Below are positions 1-10,042 of a stretch of 64,000 nt of DNA, one piece after another. The DNA comes from Mesorhizobium sp. YC-39 (GTDB taxonomy: Bacteria; Pseudomonadota; Alphaproteobacteria; Rhizobiales; Rhizobiaceae): NCBI RefSeq assembly GCF_025753795.1, contig NZ_JAOWPS010000006.1, positions 186,001 to 250,000 of the forward strand, written 5' to 3'. Both the position numbers and the translations under genes were made by a program. The notes below the pieces were generated by a model, which did not search any database, was not told the DNA's origin, and was given only the letters and a program-made list of their open reading frames with translations. Positions within the stretch are counted from its first letter, which is position 1. Each line of letters starts with the position of its first letter.

Positions 1-1074
1 GTCGATCTCGCTCAGATAAGGATGCATGGGCAGGCACAGGATGCGCTTCGGCAGCTCCTCCGAAACGGCAAGACCCGTCGGCGTGCGCGGGTAGTCGCGA
101 TAGGCGACCTGGCTGTGCAGCGGTTTCACATAATAGATGACCGACGGAATGCCCTTTTCCCCGAGATGCGCCTTCAGCCCGTCGCGCTTCGGCGTCTCGA
201 TGGCATATTGCGCCCAGGCCGAACGGCTGCCGTCCAGGTTGCGCGCCGCCCTGACGATGTCGCCCAGGCCTTCGGCGTAGCGCTTCGCAACCGCTTGCCG
301 GGCAACCATCTCGTCTTCGAGAATGGCCAGCTTCTCGATCAGGATCGCCGCCTGCAGCGTGTCGAGTCGCGAATTGATGCCGACACGGACATTGTCATAT
401 TGCGTTTCGCCCTTGCCGTGGAAGGCGAAGGAACGCAGCTTCTCGGCCAGCGCACTGTCGTTGGTGAACATCGCACCGCCATCGCCGTAGCAGCCGAGCG
501 GCTTGGCCGGATAAAAGCTGGTCGAGCCGACGTGTCCGAACGAACCGCACATCTTGCCATCGGCCGAGCCACCCATCGACTGGGCGGCGTCCTCGATCAC
601 CATCAGCCCTTCGCGGTTGGCGATCGCCATGATCGCCTCATAGTCGGCGGCAAGGCCGAACAGGTCGACGGGAATGATCGCCCTTGGCTTCAGCCGGCCT
701 TCCTTCTTGATCATCGCGATCGCCGCCTCGAGGCTGGCGATATCGATGTTGTAGGTCTCGGGGTCGACATCGACGAAAATCGGCTCGGCCTTGGCCAGCG
801 CCACCACTTCCGCCGTGGCGGCGAAGGTGAAGCTCGGCACGAACACCGCGTCACCTGGGCCAATGCCGGCCGCAAACAGCGGCAAGAGCAGCGCGTCGGT
901 GCCGTTGGCGCAGGCCACGACATGCTTGGTGCCGATATAGGCGGCAAGCTTGTTCTCGAATGCGGTGACCTCTGGCCCGAGTATGTAGCGGCCGTCGTCG
1001 ACGACGCGGTCGATCGCGGCCTTCAACCGGTCGCGAATGCGTTCGCGCTGCGCTCCAAGATCGATGAACTGCAT
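1..1074 (-). CDS. DegT/DnrJ/EryC1/StrS-family PLP aminotransferase, 3' end cut by window edge
   Basis: A PLP-dependent sugar aminotransferase of the type that makes amino sugars for surface polysaccharides or secondary metabolites; the exact sugar substrate cannot be told. I see 358 codons of open frame running off the window at base 1. The ATG at 1074 is supported by an in-frame TAG five codons upstream. Family features seen: ACANGTDALLL near residues 54-64 (PLP phosphate contact), IEDAAQ at 160-165 with the PLP-ring Asp, and SFYPAKPLGCYGDGG at 186-200, where Lys191 is the Schiff-base lysine. It is separated from frk by about 270 bases without a gene and is probably its own unit. The C-terminus lies outside the window. 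Confidence 0.9.
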   Translation of the reverse strand, partial: MQFIDLGAQRERIRDRLKAAIDRVVDDGRYILGPEVTAFENKLAAYIGTKHVVACANGTDALLLPLFAAGIGPGDAVFVPSFTFAATAEVVALAKAEPIFVDVDPETYNIDIASLEAAIAMIKKEGRLKPRAIIPVDLFGLAADYEAIMAIANREGLMVIEDAAQSMGGSADGKMCGSFGHVGSTSFYPAKPLGCYGDGGAMFTNDSALAEKLRSFAFHGKGETQYDNVRVGINSRLDTLQAAILIEKLAILEDEMVARQAVAKRYAEGLGDIVRAARNLDGSRSAWAQYAIETPKRDGLKAHLGEKGIPSVIYYVKPLHSQVAYRDYPRTPTGLAVSEELPKRILCLPMHPYLSEID

Positions 1075-1087
1075 GTCGGCCTCGTTC

Positions 1088-1116
1088 TAGCCAGATGGTC
1101 GGCGGGTTAGCCAGAT
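1088..1116. promoter_or_regulatory. Direct repeat TAGCCAGAT x2 upstream of the aminotransferase
   Basis: TAGCCAGAT occurs at 1088-1096 and again at 1108-1116, exactly 20 bases apart (about two helical turns), starting 14 bases upstream of the aminotransferase ATG. The spacing suits a regulator binding one face of the DNA, but no regulator is identified. The rest of 1117-1343 shows no gene. Confidence 0.3.
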
Positions 1117-1343
1117 AACTGGCCGCTGGTACCAGACTTGGGCCGGCCGAGAAAGCCGAACCGGCTAAACGGCGAATTGCCTAGGTGTCGCAGTCTGTTA
1201 CCTCTGTTTTCGAGCCTGTCTTGGCAAGATGGCGGAAATCCGGCCTTCGCAAGCCGTTGCCAGGCCTTTCAATCGCATCCTTCCGACCTGCGAAACATAA
1301 AGTGATCGCAGAGCCAGTGCTATTTCAGGGGTTCTCCGCCTGC

Positions 1344-2267
1344 TCAGGCGATTTCGTGCCGCCACGGCGGATTGGCACCGGCCCGCGATACCGTCACCGC
1401 CGCTGCCTTGGCGCCGAGCGCCAGCGTCTTGCGGATGGCACCTTCCGAAAGTGTGGCAAGAGCTGTCTTCGACAGCATGCCTTGCTCGTGCAGCGAGGCT
1501 AGGATGCCGGCATTGAACGTGTCGCCGGCGCCGACCGTGTCGACCACCTTGACCTTGTCCGGCATGACCGTGACCTTGTGCTCCCTGGTGTAGCCAACGG
1601 CGCCTTCTGCGCCATGGGTGACGACGATCAGCTTCGGGCCGCGATCCAACCAGTTGCTGACAACGTCTTCATGCGAGCCGGCTTCGCCGAACCAGTTCAG
1701 ATCCTCGTCGGAGAGCTTCACGATATCGGCCATCGCCATCATCGAGCGGATGCGCCTGAGATGCCTGGCCTTGTCGGGGATGAAATTTGGCCGGATGTTG
1801 GGATCGAGCATCATCAAGCGGCGCTCGTGCTCGCGCCGCATGAATTCCTCATAGGCTGATCCGGCCGGCTCCGAGATCAGGCTGATGGCGCCGAATAGCA
1901 TGGCTTCGATCTCGCTGCCGAGCTCCGGCAGGTCGTCGATGGTCAGCATGCGACCAGCCGTGTTCTCGTCGTAGAAAGTATAGGTCGCCTGGCCGTTGGT
2001 GAGCCGCACGAAGGCAAGCGTCGTCGGCCGGGGCGATGTATGCGCATAGGTGGAGCTGACCTTGCTTGCCCCCAGCGCTTCCCGGAGCTGGCCGCCGAAC
2101 AGATCCGACGACAGCCCGGAAAAGAAGCCGGCGGGCGCGCCGAGCCGGCCAAGCGCGATGGCAGTGTTGAACACCGCGCCGCCGACATAGGGGGCAAAGG
2201 CCGGCTCCCCATCGGTGGTGGTGCGAGGCAGCATGTCGATGAGGGCTTCGCCGCAGCAAAGGATCAT
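1344..2267 (-). CDS. frk: PfkB-family fructokinase
   Basis: Phosphorylates an imported sugar, probably fructose to fructose-6-phosphate, in the cytoplasm. The 307-residue length fits the family. The N-terminal di-glycine substrate motif YVGGAVFNTA is at 27-36, and the PfkB signature DTVGAGDTFNAG at 243-254 carries the anion hole GAGD and catalytic Asp249. LMMLDPNIRPN at 151-161 is typical of bacterial fructokinases. The start ATG overlaps the stop of the fucU-like gene by 4 bases, implying translational coupling in a ROK-fucU-frk operon. It lies next to a fructose-type ABC transporter, which supports fructose, but ribose- or ketose-kinase activity cannot be excluded from sequence. Confidence 0.88.
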   Translation of the reverse strand: MILCCGEALIDMLPRTTTDGEPAFAPYVGGAVFNTAIALGRLGAPAGFFSGLSSDLFGGQLREALGASKVSSTYAHTSPRPTTLAFVRLTNGQATYTFYDENTAGRMLTIDDLPELGSEIEAMLFGAISLISEPAGSAYEEFMRREHERRLMMLDPNIRPNFIPDKARHLRRIRSMMAMADIVKLSDEDLNWFGEAGSHEDVVSNWLDRGPKLIVVTHGAEGAVGYTREHKVTVMPDKVKVVDTVGAGDTFNAGILASLHEQGMLSKTALATLSEGAIRKTLALGAKAAAVTVSRAGANPPWRHEIA

Positions 2268-2710
2268 GATTTCCTGTTCTCCGGCGGATAGATCACGCCC
2301 TTACGGATGATGATGTTGGCGTAGAGCCTGGGCTCGCTCGTCGCGACGATTGCGTGCGCGGACTTGACCCGTGCATAGAAGTCGGCGCCAGCCAACGCAA
2401 CCACATTGCGGCCCGGCGCGCGCCTGGCGCAGATCGCTTCCATTTCGCGATGAACAGGATCGGCAAGCGAGGGATCGCCTTTGACCGAGGCGCGAAACAA
2501 CGCTTCCGGCACGACATCGTCCACCGGCAACACGCTCAATATGGCATCGAGCATCGGAACGAGATGATGACCGTCGGCGCGGATAAGCCGGTGTGCCTGC
2601 TCTTTTGCGGGGTAATTTCCGTCGACAAGCGCGATCTCGTCGCCATGGCCCATGGCACGCAGCGTCGCCAGGAGCTCCGGACCGAGCAGCGCCGGGATGC
2701 CGATCAGCAT
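2264..2710 (-). CDS. RbsD/FucU-family sugar mutarotase
   Basis: Likely interconverts anomers of a cytoplasmic sugar. The 148-residue protein has the FucU hallmarks: GHGDEI at 21-26 with the conserved His22, and YANIIIRKGV near the C-terminus, the counterpart of the YANII..KGV end of FucU. The DAHFPAHS segment of E. coli FucU is replaced here by DGNYPAKE, so the substrate may not be fucose. The gene abuts the ROK gene (its ATG immediately follows that stop) and overlaps frk by 4 bases. The gene pair suggests mutarotation then phosphorylation of the sugar brought in by FrcBCA. Confidence 0.85.
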   Translation of the reverse strand: MLIGIPALLGPELLATLRAMGHGDEIALVDGNYPAKEQAHRLIRADGHHLVPMLDAILSVLPVDDVVPEALFRASVKGDPSLADPVHREMEAICARRAPGRNVVALAGADFYARVKSAHAIVATSEPRLYANIIIRKGVIYPPENRKS

Positions 2711-3937
2711 TCAGGTGCTCCTGGAAATCGTGGTCGAGCCGATCAGGAAGCGCTCGGAAAGGGGCAGGCTGGCGCCGCCCAGGGCACGTGCATGAATGCC
2801 GACCGTACCTTCGCGCACGGCTGGAAGCTTCAGGCCTTCGACATCGATCTTGCCGATGGCGTCAATGACGGCATCGACGAGCCGGCGGCGCACGGCCTTT
2901 GGCATCCATCCGTCGATCACCGCTGCTTCGAAATCGATGACCGAGGACGCCGCCGCGATGGCATAGGCCAATGCCTGCGAGGCACTGGCGATCCAGTCGT
3001 CGAGTTCCACGCCGATATCGCCCCAGTCTTCCGGCGACGTCCACAGATGCGAGGCCTCGACGCCGCGCGCGTTGAGCACCTTCTCCAGTATGGCGATCGA
3101 CGCCACGTCGATCAATTGGGTCGGCTTGCCGTCCGGTCCGGGCACCGGCATCGAACCCAGTGCGCCGGCGTTGCCGGTCGGCCCGCCGAAGAGGCGGCCG
3201 TTCAGCACGATGCCGCCGCCGGCAAAGGCGCCGATATAGAAATAGACGAAGTCGCGCGCCGCACCCGCTTGGCCGAACACAAGTTCGGCGCCGCAAGCCG
3301 AGGTGGCATCGTTCTGGAGGTAGACCGGAAATTCGCATTGCGACTGGATGTCGGCCCGGATGTCGCGATGACGCCATTCGTCCATGACGTCGCGTGGCGC
3401 GCCAGCGGCATCAGGCCAGTTCCACAGTTCGAACGGCATGGCGATGCCAAGTCCGGCAATGCGTTTGTCCTGCGCCGGGGTGAGCTCGCCGCGCATCCTC
3501 TTCATGCCTGCGGTGACGAATTCCACCGTTTCGCGCGGTGCCGGATAGCGATAGGAATGCTGCAGCATCGAGCGCACATTGCCGAGGAAATCGATCAGCA
3601 CGAGTTCAGCGCTGCGGCGGCCGATCTTCAGGCCCATGAAGTAAGCACCATCGGGATTGAGCGCCATCGGAATGGAGGGTTGGCCGATCTTGCCGCGCAA
3701 TGGCGCCTGCCGGACAAGGAGGTTATCCTCCTCGAGTTCGCGCATGATGACCGAAACGGTCTGGGCCGAAAGCCCGGTCATACGGGCGATGTCGGATTTG
3801 GCCAGACTGCCATGCTGACGCACCAGCGACAGCACCAGCCGCTCATTGTGGTCCCGCATGCCGCTCTGGTTGGTACCGCGGTGAATATGGCTTTCGGCTG
3901 CCTCGGGCGAACCGTGCCTCGTAATGCCGGTCTCCAC
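2711..3937 (-). CDS. frcR: ROK-family transcriptional regulator of the frc sugar locus
   Basis: Probable sugar-responsive repressor of the divergent frcBCA genes and of its own operon. Of 408 residues, about 27-85 form a winged helix (MRDHNERLVLSLVRQHGSLA then SKSDIARMTGLSAQTVSV) and about 95-400 a ROK sugar-kinase fold. The usual ROK kinase motif with ExGH and the Cys zinc cluster is not visible; the matching stretch reads GPTGNAGALGSM, so it is likely a regulator without kinase activity. The ATG at 3937 is preceded by GGAGGAACAGG. An alternative Met lies at residue 27, just before the helix-turn-helix. The gene symbol is by synteny with rhizobial frc loci. Confidence 0.8.
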   Translation of the reverse strand: METGITRHGSPEAAESHIHRGTNQSGMRDHNERLVLSLVRQHGSLAKSDIARMTGLSAQTVSVIMRELEEDNLLVRQAPLRGKIGQPSIPMALNPDGAYFMGLKIGRRSAELVLIDFLGNVRSMLQHSYRYPAPRETVEFVTAGMKRMRGELTPAQDKRIAGLGIAMPFELWNWPDAAGAPRDVMDEWRHRDIRADIQSQCEFPVYLQNDATSACGAELVFGQAGAARDFVYFYIGAFAGGGIVLNGRLFGGPTGNAGALGSMPVPGPDGKPTQLIDVASIAILEKVLNARGVEASHLWTSPEDWGDIGVELDDWIASASQALAYAIAAASSVIDFEAAVIDGWMPKAVRRRLVDAVIDAIGKIDVEGLKLPAVREGTVGIHARALGGASLPLSERFLIGSTTISRST

Positions 3938-3974
3938 CCTGTTCCTCCGGTCGTTACCTCAATGCTTTTAGGCC

Positions 3975-4034
3975 AGAATGAGCGAACGATGCATGGCTGT
4001 CAATAATAAATAAGAGTGATTTAATTATTGACAG
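3975..4034. promoter_or_regulatory. frcR/frcB divergent control region: 11-bp inverted repeat carrying two outward TTGACA boxes
   Basis: CTGTCAATAAT at 3997-4007 and its exact complement ATTATTGACAG at 4024-4034 flank an AT-rich 16-base centre. Each arm contains TTGACA pointing outward (4028-4033 plus strand; 4003-3998 minus strand), so both divergent -35 elements lie inside the palindrome. A weak minus-strand -10 (CATTCT, 3980-3975) follows at 17 bases; the plus-strand -10 is poor. A regulator bound here would control both directions. The long leader up to 4153 also holds CCGGG/CCCGG and the strong GGGAGGAG ribosome site of frcB. Confidence 0.6.
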
Positions 4035-4153
4035 GTGAATGCGATTGGTGTTTCGTCAGTACAAGGGCGCTCGACTGGGAAGAGTGCGCGAACGCCTGCA
4101 TGATGGCTCCGGGTGGCCCGGTGCTGCATGGCTTGTCTGGGAGGAGTATCTTG

Positions 4154-5185
4154 ATGAAAACGTCCGTACTGAAGTCTGCGTTGCTCGGCGCGACCGCCAC
4201 TGCCCTTGTTGTATTGGCCGCTCCTGCATACGCCGCCGACATCGGCGCCTGCCTGATTACCAAAACCGATACCAATCCCTTCTTCGTCAAGATGAAGGAA
4301 GGTGCCACAGCCAAAGCCACCGAACTCGGTGTCAGCCTCAAGGCCTATGCCGGCAAGGACGACGGCGACAATGAAGGCCAGGTCGCGGCGGTCGAAACCT
4401 GCATCGCGGATGGCGTAAAGGGCATTCTGATCACCCCGTCGGACAGCAAGGCCATCGTTCCGACGATCAAGAAGGCGCGTGACGCCGGCATCCTCGTGAT
4501 CGCGCTCGATACACCGCTTGACCCGATCGATGCCGCCGACCAGACCATGGCCACCGACAACTTCGAAGCCGGCCGGCTGATCGGCGCTTATGCCGCCGCC
4601 AAGCTCGGCGACAAGGCCAAGGACGCCCGAATCGGCTTCCTCGACATCAATACCAAGCAAGTCACCGTTGACGTGCTGCGCGACCAGGGCTTCATGAAGG
4701 GCTTCGGCATCGACGTGAAGGACGTCAACGTGATCGGCGACGAAGACGATCCGCGCATTGTCGGCCACGACTATACCAACGGCAATCCGGAAGGCGGCCG
4801 TCAGGCCATGGAAAACCTTCTGCAGAAGGACCCCACGATCAACGTCATCCACACCATCAACGAGCCAGCGGCCGCGGGTGCCTACGAAGCTCTCAAGGCG
4901 GTCGGCAAGGAGAAGGATGTTCTCATCATGTCGGTCGACGGCGGCTGCCCGGGTGTGAAGAATGTCGCCGAAGGCGTCATCGGTGGAACCTCGCAGCAGT
5001 ACCCGCTGCTGATGGCGTCGATGGGCGTGGAAGCCATCAAGAAGTTCGCCGACTCTGGCGAGAAGCCGAAGGTGACGGAAGGCAAGACCTTCTTCGACAC
5101 CGGCGTCACGCTGATCACCGACAATCCGGTGGAAGGCGTTCCCTCGATCGACACCAAGGAAGGCCTGGCCAAGTGCTGGGGCTGA
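4154..5185 (+). CDS. frcB: Sugar ABC transporter periplasmic binding protein (FrcB-like)
   Basis: Captures sugar, probably fructose or a related monosaccharide, in the periplasm for FrcC/FrcA. The start ATG at 4154 follows GGGAGGAG and begins a clear signal peptide (KTS, a hydrophobic core, then APAYA cut before ADIGAC at residue 28). The 343-residue protein is a periplasmic-binding-protein type I fold: TKTDTNPFF near 33-41, ITPSDSKA with the hinge, ALDTPLDP, and NGNPEGGRQAMENLL in the C-lobe. In frame the open region extends upstream to 4028, but that part lacks signal-peptide character. It is the first gene of frcBCA; the hairpin after it likely keeps its level above that of the permease. 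Confidence 0.88.
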   Translation: MKTSVLKSALLGATATALVVLAAPAYAADIGACLITKTDTNPFFVKMKEGATAKATELGVSLKAYAGKDDGDNEGQVAAVETCIADGVKGILITPSDSKAIVPTIKKARDAGILVIALDTPLDPIDAADQTMATDNFEAGRLIGAYAAAKLGDKAKDARIGFLDINTKQVTVDVLRDQGFMKGFGIDVKDVNVIGDEDDPRIVGHDYTNGNPEGGRQAMENLLQKDPTINVIHTINEPAAAGAYEALKAVGKEKDVLIMSVDGGCPGVKNVAEGVIGGTSQQYPLLMASMGVEAIKKFADSGEKPKVTEGKTFFDTGVTLITDNPVEGVPSIDTKEGLAKCWG

Positions 5186-5231
5186 TTTGACACGCCCTGA
5201 CTAAGAGCGCGAATATCGTTTTCGTGCGGGA

Positions 5232-5255
5232 GGGCGGCCTCCAGGCCGCCCTTTT
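5232..5255 (+). terminator. Attenuator-type hairpin between frcB and frcC
   Basis: GGGCGGCCT (5232-5240), a two-base loop, then the exact complement AGGCCGCCC (5243-5251) followed by TTTT. The nine-pair GC stem with a short T run looks like a leaky terminator or 3'-end protector giving more frcB than frcC mRNA. frcC has its own strong site, GGAGGAAT at 5281. Confidence 0.65.
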
Positions 5256-5292
5256 GCGCGAAGGAGGAAACAACATCGCGGGAGGAATAGAG

Positions 5293-6450
5293 ATGACCGA
5301 CGCATCGGCGAGCGCCGGGCGACCGCAAGAGTTCGAGAAAGCTCTCGCTGACAGTGACGCGTCCGTGGCGAGCTTCGATACCCACAGCAAGTCGCCGATT
5401 GAAAAATTCCAGCATGCGCTCCATGCGAACCAGGCGGCTGTTCCGCTGATCGTACTGGTGGTGTCGATCCTGGTCTTCGGCATTCTCGCCGGCCCCAAAT
5501 TCTTCAACTGGTTCGCGCTCACGCTGATCCTTCAGCAGGTGGCCATCACCGGCATCATCGGGGCGGCGCAGACCCTCGTCGTGCTCACCGCCGGCATCGA
5601 TCTTTCGGTCGGCGCCATCATGGTGCTGTCGTCGGTGGTGATGGGGCAATTCGCGTTTCGCTATGGCGTGCCGGTTCCATTGTCCCTTCTCTGCGGCTTC
5701 GGTTGCGGCGCGCTGTGCGGTTTCATCAATGGCGTCCTGATCGCCTACATGAAACTGCCGCCCTTCATCGTGACGCTTGGCACCTGGCAGATCTTTTCGG
5801 CTGCCAACTTCCTCTATTCCCGCAACGAGACGATCCGCGGCCAGGACGTCGAGGCCCAGGCTCCGCTTCTGCAATTGTTCGGCAACAAGCTCAAATGCGA
5901 CGGGCACCTCTGGCAGAACTTCGTATGCGACTACGTACCGCCGGTCAGATGGCTGTTTGACGGCCTGTCCCTCGTCGGGGCGACCATCACGCTCGGCGTC
6001 GTCACCATGGTGCTGCTCGTCTTGATGCTCTGGTACATCCTCAATTACACGGCCTGGGGCCGCCACGTCTACGCGACGGGCGACGATCCTGACGCGGCCG
6101 ATCTGTCCGGCGTGCGCGTGCCGCGCATGCTCGTCCAGGTCTATACGATCTCGGGCTTGATCTGCGCCTTCGCCGGTTGGGTGCTGATCGGCCGCATCGG
6201 CTCGGTGTCGCCCACGGCGGGCGCATTCGCCAACATCGAATCCATCACCGCCGTGGTGATCGGCGGCACCTCACTGTTCGGCGGCCGTGGCTCGATCCTC
6301 GGCATGATCTTCGGCGCGCTCATCGTTGGCGTTTTTCAGCTTGGGCTTCGGCTTATTGGCACTGATCCGCAATGGACGTTCTTCCTGATCGGAGTTCTCA
6401 TCATCGGTGCCGTCGCGGTCGATCAGTGGATCAGAAAGGTTGCAGGCTAA
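5293..6450 (+). CDS. frcC: Sugar ABC transporter permease (FrcC-like)
   Basis: Inner-membrane channel subunit for the FrcB cargo. The ATG at 5293 follows GGAGGAATAGAG; this gives 385 residues with a roughly 50-residue cytoplasmic N-terminus before the first membrane span (VPLIVLVVSILVFGIL). About nine or ten hydrophobic spans follow. The BPD_transp_2 features TAGIDLSVGAIM near 121-132, and GGTSLFGGRGSILG near 330-343, are present; the latter is the conserved ATPase-contact loop of ribose/fructose-type permeases. Its stop overlaps the frcA start by one base (TAATG). Confidence 0.88.
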   Translation: MTDASASAGRPQEFEKALADSDASVASFDTHSKSPIEKFQHALHANQAAVPLIVLVVSILVFGILAGPKFFNWFALTLILQQVAITGIIGAAQTLVVLTAGIDLSVGAIMVLSSVVMGQFAFRYGVPVPLSLLCGFGCGALCGFINGVLIAYMKLPPFIVTLGTWQIFSAANFLYSRNETIRGQDVEAQAPLLQLFGNKLKCDGHLWQNFVCDYVPPVRWLFDGLSLVGATITLGVVTMVLLVLMLWYILNYTAWGRHVYATGDDPDAADLSGVRVPRMLVQVYTISGLICAFAGWVLIGRIGSVSPTAGAFANIESITAVVIGGTSLFGGRGSILGMIFGALIVGVFQLGLRLIGTDPQWTFFLIGVLIIGAVAVDQWIRKVAG

Positions 6451-7232
6451 TGTCACGCGAACCCATCCTCACAACCCGCGGTCTGGTCAAGCGTTACGGC
6501 CGCGTTACCGCGCTCGACAATGCGGATTTCGATCTCTACGACGGCGAAATCCTCGCGGTGATCGGCGACAACGGTGCCGGCAAGTCGTCGCTCATCAAGG
6601 CGATCTCCGGCGCCATCACCGCTGATGAAGGCGAAATCCGTCTTGACGGCAAGGTTACGTCCTTCAAGTCGCCGATGGAGGCACGCGATGCCGGCATCGA
6701 AACCGTCTACCAGAACCTTGCCCTGTCACCGGCGCTCTCCATCGCCGACAACATGTTCCTCGGCCGTGAGATCCGCAAACCTGGCTTGCTCGGCCAATGG
6801 TTTCGGATGCTGGACCGCCGGGCGATGGAAAAGCGCGCCCGCGACAAACTCTCCGAACTCGGCCTGATGACGATCCAGAACATCAGCCAGGCCGTGGAAA
6901 CACTGTCGGGTGGCCAGCGTCAGGGCGTAGCGGTGGCGCGCGCTGCCGCCTTCGGTTCGAAGGTTGTCATCATGGACGAACCGACAGCAGCCCTCGGCGT
7001 CAAGGAGAGCCGCCGCGTGCTCGAACTGATCCTCGACGTCAAGAAGCGCGGCCTGCCGATCGTGCTTATCTCGCACAACATGCCGCATGTTTTCGAAGTG
7101 GCGGACCGCATCCACATCCATCGCCTGGGCCGTCGCCTCTGCGTCATTGATCCCAAGCAACATACGATGTCCGACGCCGTCGCCTTCATGACCGGAGCCA
7201 AGCTGCCGCCTGAAGCCGCACTCGCTGCCTAA
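6450..7232 (+). CDS. frcA: Sugar ABC transporter ATP-binding protein (FrcA-like, single domain)
   Basis: Hydrolyses ATP to drive FrcBC transport. At 260 residues it has one nucleotide-binding domain, as in rhizobial FrcA, unlike the double-domain RbsA. Walker A GDNGAGKS is at 39-46, the signature LSGGQRQG at 152-159, and Walker B VVIMDE at 172-177 with the catalytic Glu177; SHNMPHV holds the switch His. The start shares one base with the frcC stop. The last codons and the TAA stop form the first unit of an 18-base tandem repeat. No frcK kinase gene follows; the kinase here is the divergent frk. Confidence 0.9.
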   Translation: MSREPILTTRGLVKRYGRVTALDNADFDLYDGEILAVIGDNGAGKSSLIKAISGAITADEGEIRLDGKVTSFKSPMEARDAGIETVYQNLALSPALSIADNMFLGREIRKPGLLGQWFRMLDRRAMEKRARDKLSELGLMTIQNISQAVETLSGGQRQGVAVARAAAFGSKVVIMDEPTAALGVKESRRVLELILDVKKRGLPIVLISHNMPHVFEVADRIHIHRLGRRLCVIDPKQHTMSDAVAFMTGAKLPPEAALAA

Positions 7233-7271
7233 GGCGCGCTCGCTGCCTCAGGCGCACTCGCTGCCTAAGGC
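7218..7271. repeat. Three tandem 18-bp units spanning the frcA stop codon
   Basis: Units at 7218-7235, 7236-7253 and 7254-7271 share the core CTCGCTGCCT(A/C)AGGC; units 1 and 3 are identical. A fourth degraded copy (CTGCTGCCTGAGC) follows. Unit 1 contains the frcA TAA; in unit 2 this base triplet is TCA. Confidence 0.75.
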
Positions 7272-7366
7272 TCACTTCTGCTGCCTGAGCTTGCGGCCTA
7301 AGGCACAGGCGGCCTGAATTGCCAACTTGCCGCAGGGCTACCTTGCCCCGTGGCAGCCTAAATCGA

Positions 7367-7394
7367 TTGAACATATGGCCATATGCGCTAGCAT
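7367..7394 (+). promoter_or_regulatory. Candidate glgP promoter with a perfect 14-bp palindrome in the spacer
   Basis: TTGAAC at 7367-7372 and TAGCAT at 7389-7394 are 16 bases apart. The spacer region holds the perfect palindrome CATATGGCCATATG (7372-7385), a position where a bound protein would block the polymerase. It lies 57 bases before the glgP start and would serve the whole glycogen operon. Prediction by eye only. Confidence 0.45.
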
Positions 7395-7450
7395 GGGCTG
7401 GGAGGAATGGTGAAAGCCGGTATGATCATGGCAACCGCACGAGAGGCGAC

Positions 7451-9913
<2,463 letters not shown>

Positions 9914-9950
9914 TATGATTGCATGAGGCCACGAACAACGTGGATTGAAT

Positions 9951-9988
9951 TTGACATTCGCAACGCGCCAGACGGCAATGCGAATGTC
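9951..9988. repeat. 10-bp inverted repeat between glgP and glgB
   Basis: GACATTCGCA (9953-9962) and TGCGAATGTC (9979-9988) are exact complements around a 16-base loop. TTGACA at 9951-9956 overlaps the left arm, so it could be an operator over an internal promoter or simply a processing hairpin in the polycistronic RNA. No good -10 is visible. Confidence 0.5.
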
Positions 9989-10042
9989 GAACTAAAAATC
10001 CGCTAAAACAAATAGTTGGTGCCCGGGGAGGGCGACTGCCTG

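Noticed and set aside
4028..4153. Longer FrcB starting at 4028
   Set aside because: The extra 42 residues lack signal-peptide character and lie in the control region; ATG 4154 has a strong ribosome site and a signal peptide.
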